Shown here in pieces: positions 1 through 6,377 of a stretch of 9,020 bases of DNA (position 1 is its first letter; every line of letters starts with the position of its first letter). Made by a program: the position numbers and the translations under genes. The DNA comes from Candidatus Helarchaeota archaeon (GTDB lineage Archaea > Asgardarchaeota > Lokiarchaeia > Helarchaeales > HEL-GB-A). The notes beneath the pieces were generated by a model. It had not been told where the DNA came from and did no database searches. It was given only the letters and a program-made list of their open reading frames with translations. Where the stretch lies: contig JAEOSY010000039.1 in the NCBI GenBank assembly GCA_016840125.1, positions 1 through 9,020 of the forward strand, in the 5' to 3' direction.

Positions 1-190
1 AGAAATATTGCTGTGATACCATCAATTCATTTTGACCATGCTGATTTGTGATACCGATTTTGCAGAGGTCGTCGAAATGCAATTCTATTCTCTTATCAGC
101 GGCCTGGCAAAGTTGGAATCTCCGAAAAATATCTCAGGATGAAAAGCATATGATTTATCGATGATATTTATGCACGCTATACACGAACGT

Positions 191-226
191 CCCCAAGGAT
201 TTGCTCGGATTTTGGGGTTCAATTTT
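191..226 (+). terminator. Possible rho-independent terminator
   Basis: CCCCAA (191-196) pairs with TTGGGG (212-217) around a 15-base loop, followed by TTCAATTTTT. The stem is short and the T run interrupted, so this is weak. It would end transcription arriving from left of the window, just before the promoter module. Confidence 0.35.
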
Positions 227-236
227 TGACAGCTCG

Positions 237-345
237 TCTCAATATACATTGATCGAGCGATATATTGTATTTAATGTTGATACCGCCACTGCTCAACCTA
301 TGAAATACATAAAACCTTGACCCGTCCATTTCCATCCTGTATAAA
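237..345 (+). repeat. 109-bp promoter module, copy A
   Basis: This segment aligns without gaps to the reverse complement of 7511-7619. By hand count, the first 55 bases (237-291) match at 46 of 55 positions, and the whole module matches at about 81 of 109. The most conserved part contains CAATATA (240-246), 14 bases, then TATATTG (261-267), an inverted repeat that could be an operator. The module ends in a sigma-70 type promoter with identical geometry in both copies. It lies directly upstream of the outer-membrane protein gene. Confidence 0.8.
317..345 (+). promoter_or_regulatory. Sigma-70 type promoter of the envelope operon
   Basis: The -35 is TTGACC (317-322), the spacer is 17 bases, and the -10 is TATAAA (340-345). 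Both hexamers match the consensus at 5 of 6 positions and the spacing is ideal. Transcription would start near 352, giving a leader of about 90 bases. Conservation of the same hexamers and spacing in the module at 7511-7619 supports a real promoter. Confidence 0.65.
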
Positions 346-442
346 CACTATAACTTACTTGAATTGCGCCTGATCTTACTTCTGAGCTCACTTTCGAATT
401 GCCAGTACTGCCTAATTCTACAATTTAACAAATGGATTGATT

Positions 443-1375
443 ATGGCCAAAATTTTCGTCTGTATCCTCTCCCTTTTGGTCTTTATCTGGTCGCCCCCCC
501 ACTCTTGGGCGAAAGATGAAAAGAGATATTTCCCGACTCCGGCCCCAGTTAGTATCGCCCCGGGTAATTATGATGATTCGTGCTGGGGTATCGGGTATAA
601 TATTGTCAATCTTACATCCGATTGGGAAGACGGCTTTTGGACCTTCGAATCCGAGCATGTAGGGGAGATTGAGTACCAGGTGCAACATGTTGCCGTGGCA
701 TTTCTAAAAAGTATACGGCAAAGATCTTCGATTGAATACGATTTTCTTATTGGAAAGATTACCTCGAAAGAGGGAACCAAACGATATTACTCCGATCTGA
801 TGGACAGAGAGGTAGAAGTTGATCATTCAGGCGATGGCATCGATATCGGGATGCGCTTGATTTACAGCCGGAACATCTATCGCCAGTTAAAAGAAAGCCA
901 GAAGAGATTGATAGACTGGAATTACTCTTTCAGCCTGCATGCAGCCTATTATTATACCGAAGGGACGTTTGAGGCCAGATCTTTGGATGGCCAATATGCA
1001 AACGAATACACCAGCGAAGAGGAGGGATTATTTTTACGACCGGTTCTTTCGTTGCAGCCTGTTATTGACCTGGGTGATCGTGCTTCACTGATTCCCTATG
1101 TGGGGATCGGAACAAAAATCAGTATATGGTTTCAATATTGGGAAGACACCGAATATGTTTCTAAAGGAAGCAACCAGCCTGGGCAAAAAGGCTGGGACGA
1201 GGAAGCGGGAATTAATTTTTCGGGCATGGAAACCTATATCGGGTTTGATGTGGGTATCAAAACCAGCTCGTCCAATAACCATCAACTGACCATCGGTGGT
1301 GTATTGACAAAATTATTTGGAGAGAATGACTCAGATTTTTCTGAAGTTCATGTAATCTATTCGATTCCTTTCTAA
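443..1375 (+). CDS. Predicted outer-membrane beta-barrel protein, unknown function
   Basis: A 310-residue exported protein. It begins with a signal peptide: Ala-Lys start, hydrophobic stretch (IFVCILSLLVFIW), then a likely cleavage after Ser-Trp-Ala, about residue 23. The mature part has many amphipathic strands with alternating aromatic residues and turns rich in Gly, Asp and Asn. It ends in VHVIYSIPF, the C-terminal Phe and alternating pattern expected of proteins inserted by the BAM machinery. I therefore infer an outer-membrane barrel, but I cannot assign a substrate or a named family. I chose ATG at 443; a TTG two codons upstream (437) is open but less likely. The ribosome site is weak (GGA at 434-436). 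It is first in a same-strand run of four envelope genes and sits behind promoter copy A. Confidence 0.7.
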   Translation: MAKIFVCILSLLVFIWSPPHSWAKDEKRYFPTPAPVSIAPGNYDDSCWGIGYNIVNLTSDWEDGFWTFESEHVGEIEYQVQHVAVAFLKSIRQRSSIEYDFLIGKITSKEGTKRYYSDLMDREVEVDHSGDGIDIGMRLIYSRNIYRQLKESQKRLIDWNYSFSLHAAYYYTEGTFEARSLDGQYANEYTSEEEGLFLRPVLSLQPVIDLGDRASLIPYVGIGTKISIWFQYWEDTEYVSKGSNQPGQKGWDEEAGINFSGMETYIGFDVGIKTSSSNNHQLTIGGVLTKLFGENDSDFSEVHVIYSIPF

Positions 1376-1472
1376 TAGAAAGCAGAAATAAATATGTCTT
1401 TTTTGCTTAAAAGAATATATACGTTGGCGAATAAATAGAGTTTAAGGCACTTTTACAATAGCTAAACTACTA

Positions 1473-1480
1473 AAGGAGGA
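1473..1480 (+). promoter_or_regulatory. Strong ribosome binding site
   Basis: AAGGAGGA lies five bases before the ATG at 1486. This near-perfect Shine-Dalgarno supports the tiny lipoprotein downstream as a real gene. It is much stronger than the sites of its neighbours, so this protein may be made in greater amount. Confidence 0.85.
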
Positions 1481-1485
1481 ATCAA

Positions 1486-1728
1486 ATGAAAAAACGACTG
1501 ATCCTTATCTTATCTCTGATTTTTCCGATTTTTTTCTTCATGGCGTGTACTAGTGACAGTGGCGGTGGCGGCGGCAATTGGTGCCCTGGAACCATCTGTA
1601 ACAACTGTGCCACAGACTGTCCGAAAATTGAACTAGACTGTGCTCCAGGTGAAACAGAAGCTTGTGTTGGAGGTTCGTATTTTGATGCAGATCCAAACCT
1701 GAGGTGTACTTTTTGCAGTAAAGATTAA
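1486..1728 (+). CDS. Small cysteine-rich lipoprotein, unknown function
   Basis: An 80-residue protein with a classic lipoprotein signal: Lys-Lys-Arg, a long hydrophobic stretch, then the lipobox FMAC with the lipidated Cys at residue 21. After it come TSDS and a run of five Gly (flexible tether), then a compact domain with eight more Cys at residues 33, 38, 41, 45, 52, 60, 74 and 77. Eight Cys could form four disulfides in the periplasm, or some could bind metal or an iron-sulfur centre; the sequence does not decide. Asp at +2 after the Cys is absent (it is Thr), so by the E. coli rule it would go to the outer membrane. I do not recognise a named family. It follows the barrel gene by 110 bases with no clear terminator between, so it is probably co-transcribed. 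Confidence 0.75.
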   Translation: MKKRLILILSLIFPIFFFMACTSDSGGGGGNWCPGTICNNCATDCPKIELDCAPGETEACVGGSYFDADPNLRCTFCSKD

Positions 1729-1798
1729 TTTATTTTATGCATAAAGATTCTTAAATAAAAGATAAAAACTCTACATCCAGTTTATCCTTTTTTCAGTA

Positions 1799-2662
1799 AT
1801 GATGAAATCGTATCTTATCATTTTGGGAGCAGTGAGTCTTTTTGTATTTGCCATTTATATAAGCCTCCTTCACAAAAAAGCAGATGATCATACAGTTCAG
1901 GTTAGCGCCGTATCTGATCAAACAAAAACGGCTTCGCCACTCAAGAATACTGAATTTAATGGCATTCTTAAAAATCCGATTATGCACGGCAAAGATGGTT
2001 TTACCACTTCGGATAATGTATATTTATCTAAATATTCTGAGACAGTTAATGTCCGAAAAGATAATCGAAATGAAATAACAATAACAAAAAATACACAACA
2101 ATCAATCGAAAAGCCTCGCACTACTTACCCCAAAATACTAAGGTCACCTTTTTCAACGTCCCCAAATGATGTAGAAAATACAGCTGCCGATGAAAATAAC
2201 ACTTCTCATGATTATGCTCTGGACACACCCACAAACCTGACCTTGAAGTCGGTTTCTTCATCCGAAATAACACTTGGCTGGGAAAAATCTGATGGTGCCG
2301 CCGGCTATAATATTTATTATTGTGAAGACAAAACCACCTATCTGCTTGACTGCAAAAGTGTCAACGCTGGAACCAATAAAATGACGTTGCATAACCTTAA
2401 TCCCGAAGCAAAATACGAAATAGATGTTGTTGCTTTCAACATGGAAGGCAATATTTCCGATTCAAGCAAAATAATGTTTGCTGAAACATTAATTGAGGAT
2501 TCAGACTTGATTGAAATACCAGATTTTTATAACAATGAATTTCTTGTAATGGAAAGCACATGCTACAATGATTGTGCAAACACCTATGCAATAAAGATAA
2601 GTCAAGATTTTTATTTCGATTTTTCGGAGTGTACGAGAAGGTGCAAAATTTGTAATTTATAG
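1799..2662 (+). CDS. Membrane-anchored fibronectin type III protein with Cys-rich tail
   Basis: A 287-residue protein. Residues 5-23 form one hydrophobic segment (signal anchor or uncleaved signal peptide). Residues about 26-140 are polar and low in complexity, probably a flexible stalk. Residues about 143-230 read as a fibronectin type III domain: the pattern P-x-N-L-T-L, S-x-x-E-I-T-L-x-W, A-x-x-Y-N-I-Y-Y, L-x-P-x-x-x-Y-x-I-D-V-V-A-F-N is typical. The tail has CX3C (255, 259) and CX3CX2C (278, 282, 285). The domain suggests a binding or scaffold role outside the cytoplasm; the partner is unknown. Two adjacent ATGs (1799, 1802) are possible starts, neither with a clear Shine-Dalgarno. It lies 70 bases after the lipoprotein and 12 before the next gene, so it is likely part of the same operon. 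Confidence 0.7.
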   Translation: MMKSYLIILGAVSLFVFAIYISLLHKKADDHTVQVSAVSDQTKTASPLKNTEFNGILKNPIMHGKDGFTTSDNVYLSKYSETVNVRKDNRNEITITKNTQQSIEKPRTTYPKILRSPFSTSPNDVENTAADENNTSHDYALDTPTNLTLKSVSSSEITLGWEKSDGAAGYNIYYCEDKTTYLLDCKSVNAGTNKMTLHNLNPEAKYEIDVVAFNMEGNISDSSKIMFAETLIEDSDLIEIPDFYNNEFLVMESTCYNDCANTYAIKISQDFYFDFSECTRRCKICNL

Positions 2663-2670
2663 CAGGGGGA
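2663..2670 (+). promoter_or_regulatory. Ribosome binding site
   Basis: AGGGGGA, starting just after the TAG of the previous gene, lies four bases before the ATG at 2675. It fixes 2675 as the start in preference to the in-frame ATG at 2699, and shows tight coupling to the preceding gene. Confidence 0.6.
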
Positions 2671-2674
2671 TTAA

Positions 2675-3868
2675 ATGATCAAATCGAGAAGGGAGTTAAT
2701 GACTCCAATTTGGTTTTTTATCTTGTTTTTGTTCTCATTTGCTTTTTTAATTTCTGCCGATAGTGCGAATGGACAGGATGGTTCAGTGGCAATCTTTTTA
2801 GACTGCTATTCTGGTGGTTCCACAGATGTAATTGAAGGTATCGTAATTGAAACTGACCGAAAGGCAAATGTGGTAATTTTGCCAGAAACAGGACAAGGCA
2901 AAGTAATTTACCAATATGAATCACCGGATTATGCTCCTAATACCCAAACCGCATATACCGTAAATCGACGATTATTCTTTTGTACATCTTGGTCAAGTGG
3001 CCGGTTGGATGTTGAAGAAAAAAATCCACATACTTTTGAGAAAATAGGTGAATATATGATAGGGGGGACTACAGGTGTTAGTCTTTCAAAGTTTGCAGTA
3101 GTCGGCAACAAAGCATATTACAATACCAAACATGAATGGAATTATTTATACGGATATAGGGGTGGGGAATTTAAAGTTTATAATTTTACCAATAAAACAT
3201 ATGAAACTTTGCTTGCCTATGGCCATGAAGATAATAAAGGTGATCATTTTTCTGGTAATGATAATTTATACTCAATCTTAACCACCGACATGGACGAAAA
3301 CACTGTTGCAATCATAGTTTATAAAAGAGATTTGTCGAGTGGAGAAATAGCTGATGTAAAGGGTGTAAGTTATACACACAATCAGTTATATCAACTGGCT
3401 GGTGTAGCGATTGATGGTGATGCTCTTTACTGGGTAGCAAAACGATATTCAGATGGAAACGTTTCTATATGGCGATACTTTTACGGTGGCGGAGTACCAG
3501 AAAAAATATTTTCGGAAATAATCATGACTGAACTAACAAATATTAATAAAATTGATGTTGATAATGGATATATTTTTTTAGCACTTCGAACAAATAGCGA
3601 AACTAATAACAATTATAACGGAAATATATTTTGGTATGATTCCGCGAATAATGAATGGACAGTTCTTGATACTGGCTTGAATATTTTTAGTGGACAAATA
3701 TTTTATTATGATACCCTTCCTGATTTGAATGGCACCGATACTGACGACAATTCAGGTTCAGATTCCAGTACTGATACAAATAATGAGACAGACGCTGGTA
3801 ATTATGAAACTGAAGGGAGTGGTAGTAACGGTGGCTTAGGTTGCTTTATTAACATCTTGGGATATTAA
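2675..3868 (+). CDS. Secreted propeller-like protein with Gly-Cys-Phe-Ile C-terminus
   Basis: A 397-residue exported protein. The signal peptide has Lys/Arg near the start, a hydrophobic core at about residues 12-27 and likely cleavage around Ala-Asn-Gly near 32. Residues about 35-345 are repeated beta-rich units, such as DGDALYWVAK, VSIWRY and GNIFWYD, each like a propeller blade ('value shown, then what it labels'). I infer a beta-propeller but cannot name the family. Residues about 350-386 are a linker almost purely of Asp, Ser, Thr, Asn and Gly. The protein ends GGLGCFINILGY. A Gly-rich linker followed by Cys-Phe-Ile recalls C-terminal tails on secreted deltaproteobacterial proteins; it may be a sorting or lipid-attachment signal, but it lacks the usual following hydrophobic helix and Arg cluster. 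It appears to be the last gene of the envelope operon. Confidence 0.65.
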   Translation: MIKSRRELMTPIWFFILFLFSFAFLISADSANGQDGSVAIFLDCYSGGSTDVIEGIVIETDRKANVVILPETGQGKVIYQYESPDYAPNTQTAYTVNRRLFFCTSWSSGRLDVEEKNPHTFEKIGEYMIGGTTGVSLSKFAVVGNKAYYNTKHEWNYLYGYRGGEFKVYNFTNKTYETLLAYGHEDNKGDHFSGNDNLYSILTTDMDENTVAIIVYKRDLSSGEIADVKGVSYTHNQLYQLAGVAIDGDALYWVAKRYSDGNVSIWRYFYGGGVPEKIFSEIIMTELTNINKIDVDNGYIFLALRTNSETNNNYNGNIFWYDSANNEWTVLDTGLNIFSGQIFYYDTLPDLNGTDTDDNSGSDSSTDTNNETDAGNYETEGSGSNGGLGCFINILGY

Positions 3869-3929
3869 TAGTTGTCTGTAACATATCTGCAATAAAATTG
3901 ACCTGCAAAAAGTTGTGTTTACTCCAACC

Positions 3930-3982
3930 TACATTGAATCAGAGCAAACCTGAGATCACCGGCTTGATATCTCACGGATTGA
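3930..3982 (+). repeat. Decayed relative of the promoter module (copy D)
   Basis: TACATTGA (3930-3937), GAGC (3942-3945), TTGATATC (3964-3971), CAC and GATTGA occur in the same order as in the modules at 237 and 7619. The distance from GAGC to TTGATAYC is 18 bases both here and in copy A. No TTGACC/TATAAT pair follows at the expected place, so any promoter has been lost. Similarity is partial and could be chance. Confidence 0.35.
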
Positions 3983-4304
3983 GAGACAAAAATAAATTGC
4001 ATTCAAAATTGATATCTTGAAGGCATGCTTTCGACAGGTCTCTAATGTATATCTCCAGATTTTAAAGTAGTTGATAAAAAAATGTTTTTCAGTCGATGGC
4101 AAATTTTAATGTACGGTTCGCATATCGTAAGCAGTCATCGAAATTGGCGAATTGTACTCAGTAGGAGCTATGTTGAAAATTGAACATCCCAAAAGGCTTG
4201 TGATATAGTTAAATATTTTGAGTATATATGCAATCAATCCTAATTTTATGAAACCTCCATATGTAGTGGCGGATCTTCTTTTCTCAAATCTATTGAAATA
4301 TAAC

Positions 4305-4333
4305 TTGACCCAAGATAACTTTATGATTTAAAT
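4305..4333 (+). promoter_or_regulatory. Possible promoter of the cyclase/TPR gene
   Basis: TTGACC (4305-4310) is the same -35 hexamer as in the two promoter modules. At 17 bases the -10 would be TTAAAT (4328-4333), a moderate match. It lies about 105 bases before the coding region and faces it. Confidence 0.35.
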
Positions 4334-4440
4334 AATTATTAATTGATCTGATATTTCTTTTTCAAGTAACCGGATGTATAATTCACATTGCTTTGTGATC
4401 TATCCCCTCTCTTATCTTAAACTCTAAATCAAGACATCGA

Positions 4441-6228
4441 ATGACAGGGCTCATGACTGAAGAACGCGCCAAACGCAAGCTCAGCGCAATTTTGATAGCC
4501 GACGTCAAAGGCTATAGCAGTCTAATGGGTATGGATGAAACTGGTACAGTGAATAGATTGAAGGAATACCGATCTTTGATGTCTGATGTCATACAACACT
4601 ATCGTGGGCGGATTGTTGATTCACCTGGTGATAATATATTGTCAGAGTTTCAAAGCGTCGTAGATGCAATTGAATGCGCGGTGAAGATTCAGCAAGAGAT
4701 TAAGAATAGAAACGCAACGTTGCCTGATGATCGCAAAATGGAGTTTCGCATTGGCATCAATCTTGGTGATATAATTGAGGATGAGGGTAGGATTTACGGG
4801 GATGGTATAAATATCGCTGCAAGACTTGAAGGATTGGCTAAAGAAGGTGGAATCTGTATCTCTGGTACGGTTTATGACCAAGTCAAAAACAAACTTCCTT
4901 TTAATTATGAATTTAAGGGAGAGCAGAAAGTAAAAAATATCAAAGAACTGGTAAGGGTATATAGCATTCTGATGGAGGCGAAAGTTGCTGGGCAAAAAAT
5001 AAACAAAGGCATAGAATTACCAGACAAGCCGTCTATAGCAGTTTTGCCCTTCATAAATATGAGTGGGGACTCGGAGCAGGAATATTTTAGTGACGGAATA
5101 TCCGAGGAAATCATCACCGGCCTTTCGAAGGTCCCACAAATGTTTGTTATTGCCCGTAATTCTTCCTTCTCTTACAAAGGCAAAGCAGTAAAAACACAAG
5201 TAGTTAGCGAGGAGCTATGCGTGCGGTACATTTTGGAGGGCAGTGTGCGCAAGGCAGGTAACCGGGTGCGAATCACCGCCCAATTGGTGGATGCTGTTAA
5301 GGGGCATCACTTGTGGGCGGACCGCTATGACCGTGATTTGGATGATATTTTTGCCTTACAAGACGAAATTACTATGAAGATCTTAACGGCGTTGCAGGTG
5401 GAATTAACCGAGGGTCAACAAGCCCGTCTATATGGAAAAGGTACGAACAACTTTGAAGCCTATATAAAATTTTTGCAGGCTCGTAAATTTTTCACCCTTT
5501 CCGGTGTTAGCAAAGAGGCTATTGCTCTATCTAGACAGATAGCAGAGGAAGCCATTGAATTGGACGAGAATTATCCAGCCCCCTTCGTACTTCTAGCTTG
5601 GACGCACTGGGTTGAAGCTAGATTTGGCTTAGGTGAATCCGCAGATGAATCATACAAATTGGCCCATTCAATTGCACAAAAGGCAGTGTCGTTGGATGAC
5701 TCAATACCTGATGTTCATGCCTTGTTAGGGGGAGTGTATTTATCCCGGAGACAGCATGATCTGGCAATAGCTGAGGGATTGAGGGCAATTGATCTAGGCC
5801 CTAGTGATGCTGAGATTCATGCGCTTATGGCTCATATCTTGCGTTTTGCTGGAAGATTTGAGAAAGCAATTACTATGATTAAAAAGGCGCTACGACTGCA
5901 ACCAAATTATCCTCCCTGGTATATAACTGAGCTTGCTATGTGCTACTACTATGTTAGAAAATATGAGAAGGCAATTGAATTAGCCGAGAAGTATCGTAAT
6001 CTCACCCAAAGCCGTGGAGAGGATGAATTTCTTTGGCCTTATTACTTAATGCTAACCATAAATTATATCAGTTTGGGTCGAGAGCAGCAGGCTCGTAAAG
6101 CAGCATCTGGACTACTTCAATTATTTCCCAACTTCTCTCTAGAATGGGATCGCAAATTTAGTTATTATAAAAATCCTTCTCATTTAGAGAAACAACACAA
6201 TGACTTGCGTGCAGCAGGGTTGAAATAA
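4441..6228 (+). CDS. Class III adenylate/guanylate cyclase-homology, TolB-like and TPR protein
   Basis: A 595-residue soluble protein with no membrane segment. Residues about 10-175 are a class III nucleotide cyclase-homology domain. The two metal-binding Asp are present (Asp21 in IADVKGYSSLM, Asp64 in SPGDNILSEF), as are Asn124 and Arg128 of the NIAAR motif. However, the position that normally holds the purine-contacting Lys before GD is Asp60. Residues about 193-340 are a TolB-like domain (PSIAVLPF, YFSDGISEEI, LEGSVRK, LWADRYDR). Residues about 350-590 are TPR helices (for example residues around NYPAPFVLLAW and EKAITMIKKALRLQPNYP). This architecture is common as a stand-alone signalling protein; it may make cyclic nucleotide or only sense or bind one. 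Start: 4441 is the longest; ATG at 4453 (MTEERAKRKLSAIL) matches the usual family start and may be correct. Neither has a good ribosome site. Confidence 0.85.
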   Translation: MTGLMTEERAKRKLSAILIADVKGYSSLMGMDETGTVNRLKEYRSLMSDVIQHYRGRIVDSPGDNILSEFQSVVDAIECAVKIQQEIKNRNATLPDDRKMEFRIGINLGDIIEDEGRIYGDGINIAARLEGLAKEGGICISGTVYDQVKNKLPFNYEFKGEQKVKNIKELVRVYSILMEAKVAGQKINKGIELPDKPSIAVLPFINMSGDSEQEYFSDGISEEIITGLSKVPQMFVIARNSSFSYKGKAVKTQVVSEELCVRYILEGSVRKAGNRVRITAQLVDAVKGHHLWADRYDRDLDDIFALQDEITMKILTALQVELTEGQQARLYGKGTNNFEAYIKFLQARKFFTLSGVSKEAIALSRQIAEEAIELDENYPAPFVLLAWTHWVEARFGLGESADESYKLAHSIAQKAVSLDDSIPDVHALLGGVYLSRRQHDLAIAEGLRAIDLGPSDAEIHALMAHILRFAGRFEKAITMIKKALRLQPNYPPWYITELAMCYYYVRKYEKAIELAEKYRNLTQSRGEDEFLWPYYLMLTINYISLGREQQARKAASGLLQLFPNFSLEWDRKFSYYKNPSHLEKQHNDLRAAGLK

Positions 6229-6377
6229 GTCTGGGTTTGACGCAACATATAGTAGTGTTTTAAAGCGCTCAAAAAGTTGATACCTCCCCCAAAGGCCAAC
6301 TATCACCAAAGTACATATCTATTGAGACTATCAACGCTTTGAATAAATTACATATATCCATCTAATTGTCGAGGTAA

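Larger units (their letters stand above)
1..442. other. Non-coding left end and leader of the envelope operon
   Basis: No convincing gene is visible in this stretch. It holds a 9-bp direct repeat, TGTGATACC, at 12-20 and 47-55; a terminator-like hairpin at 191-217; the 109-bp promoter module at 237-345; and an untranslated leader of roughly 90 bases before the first gene. GAATTGC occurs twice in the leader (361-367 and 396-402). Any transcript entering from the left would probably end at the hairpin, so the module would start a new transcription unit. Confidence 0.6.
3869..4440. other. Long intergenic region before the cyclase-like gene
   Basis: This 572-base stretch has no convincing gene. 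It holds a decayed relative of the promoter module (3930-3982), a second GATATC at 4011-4016 and a weak promoter at 4305-4333. No terminator with a clear stem and T run was found after the propeller-like gene. Base composition is strongly AT-rich from about 4190 to 4400. Confidence 0.5.

Noticed and set aside
12..55. Direct repeat TGTGATACC as the start of a repeat array
   Set aside because: There are only two copies 35 bases apart and no third, so neither a CRISPR nor a tandem array is supported.
1098..1289. Open frames on both strands inside the outer-membrane protein gene
   Set aside because: They overlap a gene with a signal peptide and a barrel-like C-terminus and have no features of their own.
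1734..1745. Palindrome TTTATGCATAAA after the lipoprotein gene
   Set aside because: It is short and AT-rich, with no T run; it could easily be chance and would not stop transcription into the next gene.
4087..4190. 33-codon frame beginning MFFSRWQ
   Set aside because: It has no ribosome site and no coding-like composition, and it sits inside AT-rich intergenic sequence.
4170..4208. 12-codon reading frame with AGGAG before its ATG
   Set aside because: It is too short to support as a gene, with no recognisable peptide and no terminator or attenuator arrangement around it.
4642..4995. 117-residue minus-strand open frame
   Set aside because: It lies entirely inside the cyclase-homology domain, whose motifs are unmistakable on the plus strand.
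6229..6377. Bidirectional terminator between the convergent genes (around AAAGCGCTC)
   Set aside because: The stem has two mismatches and a four-base core; not strong enough to annotate.
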